Below, in pieces: positions 34,951-46,486 of a stretch of DNA of 64,000 nucleotides. Location: the NCBI GenBank assembly GCA_002007465.1, contig LNAC01000277.1:314727-378726 (forward strand). Direction: 5' to 3'. Both the position numbers and the translations under genes were made by a program. Within the stretch, counting starts at the first letter, position 1, and each line of letters starts with the position of its first letter. Below the pieces are notes generated by a model. That model ran no database searches and was not told the DNA's origin. It saw only the letters and a program-made list of their open reading frames with translations. The stretch comes from Ailurus styani (Eukaryota > Chordata > Mammalia > Carnivora > Ailuridae).

Positions 34951-35161
34951 GTTTTGTTTTTTGTTTTGTTTTGTTTTGTTTTGTTTAAAGATTTTTATTT
35001 ATTTATTTGAAAGAGGGAGACACAAGCAGGGGGAGTGGGAGAGGGAGAAGCAGACTCCCCGCTGAGCAGGGAGCCCGATTCAGGGCTCGATTCCAGGAAC
35101 CTGGGATCATGATCTGAGTCAAAGGCAGAAGCTTAACGACTGAGCCACCCAGGCACCCCAA
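34951..35161 (-). mobile_element. CAN SINE, antisense, with (GTTTT)n tail
   Basis: GTTTT pentamers (34946-34986), aaagatttttatttatttat, GA tract, cgactgagccacccaggcac. Perfect 14-nt duplication taaggaagtgtttt (34937-34950 and 35162-35175). Confidence 0.96.
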
Positions 35162-35179
35162 TAAGGAAGTGTTTTTTTC

Positions 35180-35439
35180 CACATACAGAAGCTCCCTCTC
35201 ACTTCAAATTACACTGTCTTACCAATTTGAAAAATGTGCCCCTCATAAATTGCAAACGTTTTTGTGGATGTGCTATCAAGGTTTGTCATCCATAATGTAA
35301 CTACTAAGTGCCCAGTTGTAGGATGTTTGTCAAACATTGGCTGGGAAGATAATACCAACGTCATTGTGAACACTGACATTCAGGTTCTTGTTTATGTAGT
35401 TTTTCTGGACATCTTCCATTCATCCCTGTCTTCTCTAGC
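35180..35439. other. Intergenic, nothing recognised
   Basis: ORF 35264-35455 (63 codons) crosses into the neighbouring repeat and has no splice or domain support. Confidence 0.4.
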
Positions 35440-35905
35440 CTGCTTTGTACCCTAGGAAGTTGAACAGTAAAGACTAGGACAGCTAGCTCCCTCATGTTTT
35501 GGTTCATTGGATTCAGCCAGTGAGGAGCCCAGCAGGAGATCTGAGGGAAGTACCAGAGTGCAATTTTTGGCGGACACCCCCCAACCGCCCCACCCCACCA
35601 TACCCCACCCCTCCCCTGCTCCCCCATGCAGTTACTTCCAGCTGGTCTCGTTGCACAAAGGAGGGGGGCACAATGTTTCTCAGATAGATCCTCTCTGTTT
35701 CCAGTTCCTCTACGTGGCCCCTTAACCTTGATCTAGAACAATAATGGAGCCCACTGATACTAGCCCTTGATACTGCACTATTCTGCATGGTTTCCCTACA
35801 TTTGGTCCTCTGTAAACAGTAAACAGTTTTATTAAACTCTCCTTAAATTACCCTACTTTAAATGTATCATCTGTTTTCTACTGAGACCCTGACTGACACA
35901 AGTAA
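35440..35905 (+). repeat. Ancient interspersed repeat (second copy of the 18760-19440 family)
   Basis: Starts with tggattcagccagtgaggagcccagcaggagatctgagg and ends ttattaaactctccttaaattaccc..ctgagaccctgactgacaca. The central part is C-rich (35575-35625) and produces spurious overlapping ORFs on both strands. Confidence 0.55.
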
Positions 35906-36059
35906 TAATACCTTACAACTAAAAGCTTTTACAGTTTCTCATTAATTTATTTGTACTTGGATAACACTTTTTCAAGTTTTCTTTCAAGTTTTTTTAAACA
36001 ACAGACCTAGAAATGCAAGTGTCCATGTTTGATTCTTAGTCACTCTGCTGTAAGTAGAA

Positions 36060-36355
36060 CTGAACGATCTCTTTGTTCTTGTCACAGGCATTTATAGCCT
36101 TTGTGTTTTTATTTCCATCTGTTGTTCCCTGAGAAGTCTTTATACTTATGTAATGTCAGGGCATGAAACTGCTCCCTCCCATGTGATCTTCTCTTGATTC
36201 CCTTTTTATCCTCTAACCTCTGGACTCAGAGGCCTGTGAAGGCCTCAAAGACAGGGAAGTGTTTTTCTATTTGTATCCTCTGCATCAGTCACAGAGCCTG
36301 GCATGGAATGGAATTCAGGACAGACATTTTGAATGAATGGAGAATGATATCTATT
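36060..36355 (+). mobile_element. L2 3' end
   Basis: ..ggcctgtgaaggcctcaaagacagggaagtg..tcacagagcctggcatggaatgg..attttgaatgaatgg is the L2 terminus. Confidence 0.75.
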
Positions 36356-36940
36356 CGGGATCTCAGTTATTAGGGAACAGAAATCATCAAAGAGTAGTCT
36401 CCTGGGAAAGTAAACAAGAAAAAAGTAAACAACACTTGGTAATCAGGTCAGAGGTGTGTCTGCAGTGAGGGCAAAGCACATGGAAAACTTAGTTCGGGGC
36501 AGGCAATCAGAAGCTGAGGTAACTCACAGACTTACACTGCCTTATAATTCTCTTCTTCAAAAATTCAGAGATGACCAATTCTTTTTTCTGAGCAAATTAT
36601 CCCATTTAAACATTCACGTATTAACCACAGTAACTTACTTCTACCAAAAGAAGAGGTAACAGTTTCTGTCTCATAAATTTCAGCTATCTTGTACTCAGCG
36701 ATTGTCAAGTTGAAAGATTTCTTTTTACATTCCTAACAATTTGCTATGCTCTATGAACAAAAATTTACTTCAAAATGGAAAGTGAGAGTTTGGGTTCATC
36801 CCTAATTATTGCCTCACATTATACAACCTAGCTCTAACTAAACTGTAAAGGTATATGACATTCAAGGCAAAATTAGAAAATAATAGAATCCTTTACAGAG
36901 TAAATTATGTGTAGCTTTTCCTGTTTCATCAAGCCATGGC
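36356..36940. other. Intergenic, nothing recognised
   Basis: No repeat that I recognise. ORF 36456-36659 shows no domain. Confidence 0.4.
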
Positions 36941-36971
36941 CATTAGAGATGACCCAGTCCAAACCCTTCTC

Positions 36972-36973
36972 TT

Positions 36974-37016
<43 letters not shown>

Positions 37017-37020
37017 TTTG
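36972..37020. repeat. (TTTA)n microsatellite in SINE tail
   Basis: About 12 uninterrupted TTTA units, expanded from the AATAAA tail of the antisense SINE. Confidence 0.97.
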
Positions 37021-37192
37021 ACACAGAGAGATCAGATCACAAGTAGGCTGAGAGGCAGGCAGAAAGAGAGAGAGAGGAGGAAGCAGGCTCCCCGCTCAGC
37101 AGAGAGCCCGATGCAGGCCTCGATCCCAGGACCCTGAGATCATGACCTGAGCCGAAGGCAGGGGCTTTAACCCACTGAGCCACCCAGGCGCC
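36974..37192 (-). mobile_element. CAN SINE (young subtype), antisense
   Basis: Tail microsatellite, GA tract, ttaacccactgagccaccca at the right end. Perfect 15-nt duplication ccaaacccttctctt (36959-36973 and 37193-37207). Confidence 0.97.
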
Positions 37193-37290
37193 CCAAACCC
37201 TTCTCTTGACAGATGAGGACAGGAAAGCCTGAGGTCAGATAGGTGGCAGATCCAGACCTGGGACCAATGTTCCCTGCCTTCCCCCTGGGA

Positions 37291-37714
37291 AAAAAAAAAA
37301 AAAACTACAAAGGGAGGGCTTTGGACACCTGGACTAGTCCCGTGAATCAGAATTCGGCTCACTTGGGCACTATCTAGTCATCTTTTAAAGCCCACCCACT
37401 GGCTCACATGGACTGACCAGACTCTGGAGAATGACAGGTAAAGCTACCACAAAAGAAACAGCTGTTATCGGTGACAGCCAAAGGCCACCAAGACAAAAAG
37501 AGGCTACAAGGGAACTCGGAGTTTCGGTTGCCATGAGGGGAGGATGATCGGAGGTGGTGAGGTGGGGAGAGATGCTGAATGAAGTGACTGCCAATGAACG
37601 AGGTGATTGTCAATGAAGCTAATTACCACATCTTGTATACCACAGTTGTGTCAATGTTGGCTTCTGGTCCTCTGAGTTCAGGAGGGTTTTATGCAGGGCT
37701 TTGGAAAGGTAAGA
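37291..37714. other. Intergenic, unique
   Basis: A15 run near 37297, then 0.4 kb of mid-GC sequence without repeats that I recognise. ORFs at 37385-37613 (minus) and 37594-37797 (plus) have no domain; the latter runs into L1. Confidence 0.4.
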
Positions 37715-38036
37715 TGCAAACCAAAGAGGTAAAAGATCTGTATGCTACAAATTATAGAACACTTATGAAAGAAACTGAAGATGACACAAAGAAATAGAAA
37801 AACATTCTATGCTCATGGATCGGAAGAAAACTTATTGTTAAAATGTCTATACTACCCAAAGCAATCTGCACATTCAATCCAATCTGAATCAAAATAACAC
37901 CAGCATTTTTCACAGAACTAAAACAAACAATCCTAAAATTTGTATGGAGCCAGAAAAGACCCTGAATAGCCAAAGCAATCTTGAAAAAGAAAAGCAAAGT
38001 GGGAGGGGTTCAAGCTATATGACAAAGCTGTAATCA

Positions 38037-38229
38037 GGGGCACCTGGGTGGCTCAGTCAATTAAGCATCTGTCTTCAGCTCAGGTCATGATCTCAGAGTC
38101 CTGGGATGGAGCCCCTCGTTGGGCTCCCAGCTCAGCAGGGAGCCTCCTTCTCCCCCTTCCTCTCCTACCACTCCCTCTGCCTGTGCTCTCTCTATCTGTC
38201 AAATAAATAAATAAAATATTTTTTTAAAA
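38037..38229 (+). mobile_element. CAN SINE inside L1
   Basis: ggggcacctgggtggctcag, catgatctcagag, CT tract, AATAAATAAAATA tail. Perfect 13-nt duplication aaagctgtaatca (38024-38036 and 38230-38242). Confidence 0.97.
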
Positions 38230-38514
38230 AAAGCTGTAATCATCAAGACAGTATGGTACTGGCACAAAAACAGACACATAGATCAATGGAACAGAATAGA
38301 GAATCCAGAAATGGACCCACAACTATATGGTCAACTAATCTTCAACAAAGCGGGAAAGAATATCCAATGGAAAAAAAGTCTCTTAAACAAGCTGGGAAAC
38401 TGGACAGCAATAGGCAGAAGAATGAAACTGGACTGCTTTCTTACAACATACACAAAAATAAATTCAAAATGGATGAAAGACCTAAATGTAAGAAAAGAAA
38501 CCATCAAAATCTTT

Positions 38515-38711
38515 TTTTTAAGATTTTATTTATTTATTTGACACAGAGAGAGAGATCAGATCACAAGTAGGCAGAGAGGCAGGCAGAGAGAGAGGAGGAA
38601 GCAGGATCCTTGCCAGACAGGGAGCCTGATGTGGGCCTCGATCCCAGGACCCTGAGATCATGACCTGAACTGAAGGCAGAGGCTTTAACCCACTGAGCCA
38701 CCCGGGCACCC
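38515..38711 (-). mobile_element. CAN SINE inside L1, antisense
   Basis: Perfect 18-nt duplication gaaaccatcaaaatcttt (38497-38514 and 38712-38729) around a reverse-complement SINE ending ..ccactgagccacccgggcac. Confidence 0.97.
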
Positions 38712-38857
38712 GAAACCATCAAAATCTTTGAGGATAAAACAGGCAGCAACCTCTTTGACCTCAACCATAGCAACTTCTTACTAGGCACATCTCCATAGGC
38801 AAAGGAAACAAAAGCAAAAATAAACTATTGGGGTCTCAGCAAGATAAAAAGCTTCTG

Positions 38858-39057
38858 GGGATCCTGGGTCACTCAGTTGGTTGAGTATCTGCCTTCAGCT
38901 CAGGTCATGGTCCAAGGGTCCTGGGATGGAGTCCCGCGTGGGGCTCCCTTCTCAGTGGGAAGCCTGCTTCTCCCTCTCCTTCTGCCCCTCCCCCAACTCA
39001 TGCATGTGCGCACGTGCGCTCTCTCTAATTAATAAATAAAATCTTTAAAAAATAAAA
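38858..39057 (+). mobile_element. CAN SINE inside L1
   Basis: ggatcctgggtcactcag (worn head), ctcaggtcatgg, CT tract with a GTGCGCACGTGCGC stretch, A-tail. 17-nt duplication aagataaaaagcttctg (38841-38857) and aagattaaaagcttctg (39058-39074). Confidence 0.95.
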
Positions 39058-39676
39058 AAGATTAAAAGCTTCTGCACAGCAAAGGAAAGAACCCATAGAA
39101 AGGGAGAAGGCAACCTAAAAAAATGGGAGTAGTTATTTGCAAATGACATATTGGACAAAGGGCTTGTATCTAGACTCTATAAAGAACACATCAAACCCTA
39201 CACCCAAAAAATAAATAATTGAGATAAGACATGGGCAAAAGACATGAACAGACACTTCTCCAAAAAAGCCATACAGACACATGAAAAAAATGCCCACATG
39301 ACTCATCATCAGGGAAATACAAATCAAAAGCACAATGAGATACCACCTCATACCTGTCAGAATGGCTAAAATTAACAACTCAGGGAACAACAGATGTTGG
39401 CAAGGATGCAAAGAAAGGGGAACCCTTCGATACTGTTGGTGGAAATGCAAACTGGTGAAGCCGCTCTCGAAAACAGTATGGAGGTTCCTCAAAAAATTAA
39501 AAATAGAGTTACCCTAGACTCAGCAATTGCACTACTAAGTATTATCCAATGGATACAAAAATGCTGATTTGAAGGGGCACATGCACCGAATGTTCATAGC
39601 AGCATTATAAACAATATCCAAATATGGAGAGAGCCCAAATGTCCATCAACTGATGAGTGGATAAAGATGTGGTTGG

Positions 39677-39689
39677 TAGATAGATAGAG

Positions 39690-39736
<47 letters not shown>

Positions 39737-39828
39737 CAGACCACATCTTCTTTATATATAAATATGCATATATGTATATATATATCACACACACACATAT
39801 ATATGTGTCTGTGTGTGTGTGTGTGTAT
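39677..39828. repeat. Compound microsatellite (TAGA)n-(TA)n-(CA)n-(TG)n inside L1
   Basis: About 15 TAGA units (39677-39736), TA-rich sequence, CA repeat near 39786-39797 and TG repeat near 39805-39826. The flanks ataaagatgtggt (39661) and accacatcttctttat (39740) are inverted copies. Confidence 0.95.
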
Positions 39829-40562
39829 TACTCAGCCATCAAAAAGAATGAAATCTTGCCATTTGCAACAATGTGAATGGAACCAGAGTGAATTATGCTA
39901 AGTGAAATAAGCCAGTCAGAAAAGACAAATACCATGTGATTTCACTCATGTGTGGAATTTAAGAAACAAAACAGATGAATATAGGGGAAGTGAAGGAAAA
40001 ATAAAACAAGTTAAAAACATAGAAGGAAGCAAACCATATGAGACTCTTAACTATATCTAGAGAATAAACAGAGAGTTGCTGGAGGGGAGGTTGGTGGGGG
40101 ATGGGCTAAATGGGTGATGGATATTAAGGAGGGAACTTGTTGGGATGAGCACTGGGTGTTATATGTAAGTGATGAATCACTAAATTCTACTGCAACCAAT
40201 ATTACACTATATGTTAACTAACTTGAATTTTTAAAAAAGAACTCTCCCTTCTCTATTTATTCATTTATTTACTTACTTTTCTGTGTGTTATCAACAAATA
40301 CTCCTGGATCCTCTTTTTTTTCCCAATGGGTAATAATATATTACTGTTCATATATGTTTTGATGCACTAATTCACTAGATTTGGACCAGTGAGCAAGATT
40401 TCAAGCTGGCTTCTGAGTAAGCTGGCTTTTTAGCATGCTGTCATCAATGGGGGTTGGGGGAAGATGCTTCCTCACTTTTGGGAACATAACAATGTTTTAG
40501 GCTCATCAGACTTTCCTTGCCTCAACCCTGAAATCAGCCATCATGTAAAGAGAACCAATTCC

Positions 40563-42186
40563 ATTTTTAAATTGAATCATTTGTTTCTTTGCTGTTGAGT
40601 TGTATGAACTCTTTATATATTTTGGATGTTAGTCCCTGATCAGACATATATATGATTTGTGAATATTTTCTCCCATTCACTAGGTTGCCCTTTCATTTTT
40701 GTTGATGGTTTCCTTTGTGGTGCAAAATCTTGTTAGATGGATGTAGTCCCACTCTTTATTTTTACATTTTTGCCTTTGCCTTTAGTGTAAGATTCGAAAG
40801 CTTATCGCCAAGACCTATGTCCAGGAGTTTACTACCTGTGTTTTCTTCTAGGGGTTCTATGGTTTCAGGTTTTACATTCCAGTCTTGAATCCATTTTAAA
40901 TTAGTTTTTGTTTATGGTGTAAGATAGTAGCCCAGTTTTGTCCTTTTGCACTTAGCTGTCCAATTTTACCAATACCATGTATTGAATAGTTTGACTTTTC
41001 CCATTGGAATCCTTTGTTATAAAATAATAGCCCATATATCCTTGGGTTTATTTCAGACTCTCTATTCTGTTCCATTGATCTATGTGTCTGTTTTTATGCC
41101 AATACCATACTATTTTAATTATTATAGCTTTGTAATATAGTTTGAAGTCAGGGAGCATGATGTCTTCAGCTTTGTCCTTTTTTCTATAGATTGCTTTGGC
41201 TATTCAACGTTTCTTGTGGTTCCACACAAATTTTAGGTCTGTTTATTTTATTTTTGTGAAATATAAATTTTTTAATGGGCAGAGGATCTGAATAGACGTT
41301 TTTTCCAAAGAAGACATACAGACGATCAACAGGCACATAAAAAGTTTCTCAACATCACTAATAATCAAGGAAATGCAAATCAAAACCACAACGAGATATC
41401 TGCTCACACTTGTTAGAATGGTTGTTATCAAAAAGACAAGAAATAACAAGTGTTGGCGAGGATGTGGAGGAAAGGGAACCTCATACATTGTTAGGAATGT
41501 AAATTGGTACAACCACTATGGAAAACAGTATGAAATTTCCTCAAAAATTTAAAAAAGAACCCATATGATCCTGCAATTCCACTTCTAGATATTTATCCAA
41601 AGAAAACAAAAACACCAACTCAAGAAGATATTTGCACCTCCATGTTCATTGCAACATTATACACAATGGCCAAGATACAGAAACAACCTGTGTCCACTAA
41701 TGGATGAATGATAAAGAAATTGTGCCATACACATTCAATGGAATATTATTCAGCCATAAAAAAGAATGAAACCTTGCCATCTGTGACAAGATGGATCAAC
41801 CAAGAGGGTATTATGCAAAGTGAAATAAGTCAGAGAAAGACAAATGCCATATGATCTCTCTTATTTGTGGGATCTAAAAAACAAAAAACAAAGCAATGTT
41901 AGTTCAGTGCTCAGTTGATAAGTATCTGCTTTCCATTCACGTCATAATCCCAGGGTCCTGGGATCGAGCCCTACATTGGGCTCCCTGCTCTGCAGGAAAG
42001 TCTGCTTCTCCCTCTCCCACTCCCTCTGCTTATATTTCCTCTCTCAATGACACTCTCTCTGTCAAATAAATAAATAAAACCTTAAAAAAAAAACAACACT
42101 AGTCATTGATACAGAGAACAGATTGGTGGTTGCCAGAGGCTGGGGGTTGGGGAGATGAGAGAAATGGGTAAAGGGAGTAAAAAAAA
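40563..42186 (+). mobile_element. L1 with classic 5' inversion (twin priming)
   Basis: 40563-41265 is ORF2 in antisense (ttgaatcatttgtttctttg..ctattctgttccattgatct..gtggttccacacaaatttt). From about 41268 the element continues in sense (taatgggcagaggatctgaa..ccataaaaaagaatgaaacc..gataagtcag-type 3' UTR). The two halves are contiguous in L1 at this point. Flanking duplication agaaccaattcc (40551-40562) and agtaccaattcc (42187-42198), one mismatch. The 3' end is an A9 run at 42179-42187, short of the usual 3' UTR end. Confidence 0.9.
41908..42090 (+). mobile_element. CAN SINE, worn 5' end, inside L1
   Basis: The head is degraded to gtgctcagttgataag; the core catcataatcccaggg-type, CT tract and AATAAATAAAACC tail are clear. 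Confidence 0.88.
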
Positions 42187-42199
42187 AGTACCAATTCCT

Positions 42200-43660
42200 A
42201 TTACTGTGGAATTTCATTGTGTGCACTAAATTTCTGCTGGGGTGTCATTGTACCTAGTCCCCTCAAATAAAAGAGTTAGTAAACATATTAGAAATCATAA
42301 GTTTAACTAATACCAATTCTCGTAAATCTCATAGGGTTCTTCTCCTTCCCACTTCTCCTCCTCACTTCCCGTATTTGTATCTTCTTTCTTATATAATGGG
42401 GACCCTAACTCCCAAAAAGTCAATATATTTTTCCTCTGGTCAACCCTACAATACACATAAAGTAGATTTAGAATTGCTATTCCCACACTACTATGAGAAA
42501 AAAAAAACTACTAAGAAGAATTCAAGATTTCTTTGCACTCCTTTTTTCCTTTAGGCAGTATATATAGTCAAATTATTGTATAGTTGAAAGTTACTTGGAT
42601 TAGTTTTTTTTTCCCCCTTCAATGTTGACATGACATTCATTTAAAAATATAGTTGGGTTTATGTGTTTTTATTTATATTCCATTTTGGGAAATTTTTTAT
42701 CCATATTGATTTATTTTATTTCAAAATATCTAGAACATTAACATAATGACATCAACCTTATGTAAAAAGGAATGGTCAGAGAGGTGTTACTCTTGCCTCC
42801 ACAGTTTCCATGCCTCCTCTACACTAACACTCTGTATAAGTCACTAAGTTCATTAAATTTTGGTTTATGAACATATATGCACTTTTTTCTCCTTCTCTCC
42901 TATACTACACATATACTTTTGTAACCCCCCTTTATCATTGACCATATCCTGGAAATCACTCCCTACCAGTTCATAGACATCATCCCACCTAGAACCTGAC
43001 TGCATGTATGTGACAAAAGTCAGTCTTTTACGTTTGGGCATTAAGGTACTTACCAATGTTTTGCAATTGTAAGTGATGCTGCAATGAATCAATCACCTTG
43101 GGTGTTTATTTTTGTATTGTTAGAAGCGTATGTTCCTGGTGAATTTCTAGAAGTAGAGTGCTGGGCTTATGAGATATTGTCAAATTCCCCTTTGTAGGCA
43201 TACTATCACTTGCCTTCCCAGCAGCAATGTTTCCTCATAGTCTCTCCAAAAGAATATATCATCAAGCTTTCAACTCTTTGCCAGTCTGGAAGAAGAGAAA
43301 TGGAATTTCATTGTAGTTTTAATTTGAATTTTTCTTATGAGTGAGATTGAATATCTTTTTATTTGTTTAGAGGCTATTTTATATAAATAATTTATGAATT
43401 GATTCTCTTCATAAAACTTGAAGCACTATGGATAAGTCCCTTTTAACCAACACCTACCATCTGGCCCCCTTTTCCCATACCCAGGGATAACTACTGTGAT
43501 CAATTTGGTGTATATTCTTCCAGTTCTTCTCTAATGTCTTTATATATGAAAATATGTCCCTGTAGAAAGTACAATGTATGCTTTGGTGTGTTTTGACTTT
43601 TGACTTTATTTTTTTCAGTGTATCATACTATACATGTCTATCTATGGCTTAATGTTTTTT
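42200..43660 (-). mobile_element. Old L1 fragments, antisense (from about 42400)
   Basis: ttttgcaattgtaagtgatgctgcaatgaat..gtagagtgctgggcttatgag..tttgtaggcatactatcac..caattcccagggataactactg-type sequence is the reverse complement of old L1 3' ends, probably two pieces joined near 43420. 42200-42400 is unassigned. Confidence 0.65.
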
Positions 43661-43688
43661 TTTTTCTTACAAGGAAGTAAAACACTTT

Positions 43689-43877
43689 TTTTTAAGATTT
43701 TATTTATTTATTTGACAGAGAGATCAGGAGTAGGCAGAGAGTCAGGCAGAGAGAGAGGAGGAAGCAGGCTCCCTGCCTAAGCAGGGAGCCTGATGCGGGG
43801 CTTAATCCCAGGACCCTGAGATCATGACCTGAGCTGAAGGCAGAGGCTTTAACCCACTGAGCGACCCAGGTGCCCCA
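43689..43877 (-). mobile_element. CAN SINE (young subtype), antisense
   Basis: taagattttatttatttatt, GA tract, ttaacccactgagcgaccca. 14-nt duplication aagtaaaacacttt (43675-43688 and 43878-43891). Confidence 0.96.
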
Positions 43878-44334
43878 AAGTAAAACACTTTAATGCCTCA
43901 ATGTTTTAAATTACAGTGTACTAAATATTAGTTTTAATATTTTTCCATTTTCCTGTACACTTACAATCAATAGAGTTTTTAATGTTTTGATTTAAAAATT
44001 TTTATTGTGGCAAAACTCACATAAAATTTATCATTTTGACCATTTTTAAGAGTAAAGTTAAGTAAATTTACATTGTTGTGAAACAGATCTCCAGGACTTT
44101 GATTTTACAACTCTTAAACTCTATGCATTAAGCAATTTCCGTTTTCCCCTGACCAAGCTCCTGGTAACCACCATTCTACTTTCTGTTTCTTGTCTACTTT
44201 AGATACCTCACATAATAGAATCATACAGTATTTGTCTTTTTGTGACCAGCTTATTTCACATATCATGTCCTCAAGATTCATCAATGTAGTATTTGGCAGA
44301 ATTTCTTTCATTTTTGAAGCTGAATAAGACACTG

Positions 44335-44340
44335 TATATA

Positions 44341-44371
<31 letters not shown>

Positions 44372-44372
44372 C
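44335..44372. repeat. (TA)n microsatellite inside L1
   Basis: Near-perfect TA run with one TG interruption. Confidence 0.95.
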
Positions 44373-44823
44373 ACATTTTGTTTATCCATTCGTCTGTTGA
44401 TGGACATTTGGGTTGCTTCCACCTCTTGACTATTCTGAATAATGCTGCTATAAATATGGTATGCAAATGTCCCTTTGAAACCTTGATTTCAATTCTTTTG
44501 GATAGATAGCCAGAAGTAAGATTACTGGATTATATGGTAGTTTTACTAAAAATTTTTTAAGGAAACTCTTGTTTTCCATAGCAGTTGCACCATTTTACAA
44601 TCCCTCCGGTAGTGCACAAGGGTTCCAATTTCTCCTTATCCACAAATAACACTTATTATTTTTTTGATAGTAGCCATTCTAATGGGTATGAGATGATATC
44701 TTATGATATTTTTGATTTGCATTCACCTAATAATTAGTGAAGTTGGGAATCTTTTATGTGCTTATTGACCATTTATATATCATCATTGGAGAAATGTCTA
44801 TTCAAACACTTTGCCCATTTTTT

Positions 44824-45022
44824 AAAGATTTTATTTATTTATTTGACAGAGAGAGAGCATGTGAGAGAATACAAGCAGGGGGAGCAGCAGAGGGAGAGGA
44901 AGGAGCAGGCTCCCCACTGAGCAGGGAGCCCCATGCAATGCTAGGCTCCATCCCAGGACCCTGCGATCAGGACACAAGCCTAAGGCAGACACTTAACTGA
45001 GTAAGCCACCCAGGCATCCCTC
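44824..45022 (-). mobile_element. CAN SINE inside L1, antisense
   Basis: aaagattttatttatttatt, GA tract with an insertion near 44855, gtaagccacccaggcatccc. Perfect 15-nt duplication ctttgcccatttttt (44809-44823 and 45023-45037). Confidence 0.96.
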
Positions 45023-45670
45023 CTTTGCCCATTTTTTTAACTGGGTTATTGGTAGTTTTTGTTATTGAGATGTAGGAGTTCTTTATATATTCCAGATATT
45101 AACCTTTTATCTGATAAGTGATTTATAAATAGTTTCTGCCATTCCTTAGGTTGCTTTTTCACTCTGTGCATTGTATCCTTTGATGGAAAAAAAGTTTAGT
45201 TTGATATAGTCTCATTTGTCTATTTTTGCTTTTGCTGCCTGCATTTTTTGACATCATTCCAAATAAATCATTGCCAAGTTCATTGTCAAGAAGCTTTTCC
45301 TATACGTTTTCTTCTAGGAGCTTTATAGTTTTAGGTCTTACATTTAAGTCTTTAATATATTTTGGATTAATATATTTTGAATAGATAAGTATCTGATTTA
45401 ATTCTTTTGCATGTGGACATCCAATTTTCCCAGCACCATTTGTTGAAAACACTGTCCTTTCCCCTTTGAGTGGTCTTGCACCCTTGTTACAGATCATTTG
45501 ACCATATACACAAAGATTTATTCCTAGGTTCTCTATTTTATTCCATCGGTTTGTTTGTTTCTCTTTATGCCAATACCTTCACTGCTTTGATTACTGTACC
45601 TTTGTATTATGTTTTGAAATCAGAAACTGTGCGTTTTTCAACTTTGTTCTGTCTCAAAATTGTTTTGGTA

Positions 45671-45864
45671 GGGCGCCTGGGTGGCTCAGTGGGTTAAAGT
45701 CTCTGCCTTCAGCTCAGATCATGATCTCAGGGTCCTGGGATCGAGCCCCACATCAGGCTCCCTGCTCAGTGGGGAGGCTGCTTCCTCCTCTCTGCCTGCC
45801 TCTCTGCCTACTTGTAATCTCTCTCTCTCTCTCTGTCAAATAAATAAATAAAATCTTTAAAAAG
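45671..45864 (+). mobile_element. CAN SINE (young subtype) inside L1
   Basis: gggcgcctgggtggctcagt, gggttaaagtctctgcc, CT tract, AATAAATAAAATCTTT tail. Perfect 13-nt duplication aattgttttggta (45658-45670 and 45865-45877). Confidence 0.97.
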
Positions 45865-45930
45865 AATTGTTTTGGTAATATAAGTTCCCTTGAGATGCCA
45901 TTTTTATCTTAGGATGAATTTTGCAGCTTG

Positions 45931-46320
45931 CAGATTAACTTTTTGACTCAGAAATAGTGGTTAATTTATCCATATTAATACAAATACACCTACATTTACC
46001 TCATTCTTTTAATTCGCTGCATAATGCATGTTAACAGTACTACAATTTCCTGTGACCATTATCCAAAATGATTACCACTTATGTTGCTCCCAATTTTCAC
46101 TGATCTTGATTGGGATTGCTTAAATGTTCCACTAACTTTAAATAAGTCAAAGGGCTTAAGCAATTAATAATGAAAGCAGTCTTTTTAACATCATTTTAGC
46201 TGAATATACAAATCAATACATATGCATTATAAAAAAAGTCAATGCAGAAAAATACAAGGACTAAATCTAAAACACTTATAATCCTACCAAAATGATAGGT
46301 AACATATACAGATTGGGGGG
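45931..46320. other. Intergenic; short old L1 remnant at about 45960-46130
   Basis: ttatccatattaatacaaatac..cataatgcatgttaac is L1-like in antisense. The rest is unassigned AT-rich DNA. Confidence 0.35.
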
Positions 46321-46324
46321 ATTT

Positions 46325-46486
46325 ATAGTACAAAAACTAAATCCTAGATCCTTTACTAACTGTGTGACCCTAGGCAAGTTACTTAATTTCACTAACCTTA
46401 GTTTTCTCACATATAAAATGAGGACAATAGTATCTACCTCTTGGAGGTTGGATGAGAATTAAATGAGATAATACTCAGAAAGATGT
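46325..46486 (+). mobile_element. MIR SINE
   Basis: ctaactgtgtgaccctaggcaagttacttaattt..ttctcacatataaaatgagg..tagtatctacctcttggagg is the MIR core, 3' end lost at the following SINE. Confidence 0.88.

Larger units (their letters stand above)
36945..37290 (-). mobile_element. MIR-like SINE, antisense, split by CAN SINE
   Basis: agatgacccagtccaaaccc..SINE..ttgacagatgaggacaggaaagcctgagg..ggtggcagatccagacctggg follows reverse-complement MIR order. Confidence 0.6.
37715..40240 (+). mobile_element. Carnivore L1, 5'-truncated ORF2 and 3' UTR
   Basis: Begins in ORF2 (ccaaagaggtaaaagatctg), continues through attctatgctcatggatcgg and catcaagacagtatggtactgg, then the ORF2 end and a 3' UTR ending in an A-tail at about 40240. 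At about 37961 a CGA codon reads TGA, so the frame is dead. SINEs at 38037-38229, 38515-38711 and 38858-39057 plus a large microsatellite interrupt it. It covers the same ORF2 stretch as the intact-frame copy at 63206-64000. Confidence 0.93.
43985..45930 (-). mobile_element. L1 (L1MA/MB-like), antisense, about 1.55 kb without SINEs
   Basis: Reverse-complement order from 3' UTR (tttattgtggcaaaactcac) through the ORF2 end (ccattcgtctgttgatggac, gattggtagccattctaatg-type) to mid-ORF2 (cttctaggagctttatag..agcaccatttgttgaaaaca..attccatcggtttg). SINEs at 44824-45022 and 45671-45864 and a TA microsatellite are embedded. The minus-strand ORFs are worn L1. Confidence 0.92.

Noticed and set aside
36972..37020. 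CRISPR-like regular repeat
   Set aside because: Simple (TTTA)n microsatellite without spacers; a CRISPR array is not expected in a mammalian genome.
37594..37797. 67-codon ORF upstream of L1
   Set aside because: Its second half is L1 ORF2 (ending ETEDDTKK); the first half is chance.
44737..45000. 87-codon ORF across an L1/SINE boundary
   Set aside because: Joins antisense L1 to an antisense SINE; not a gene.
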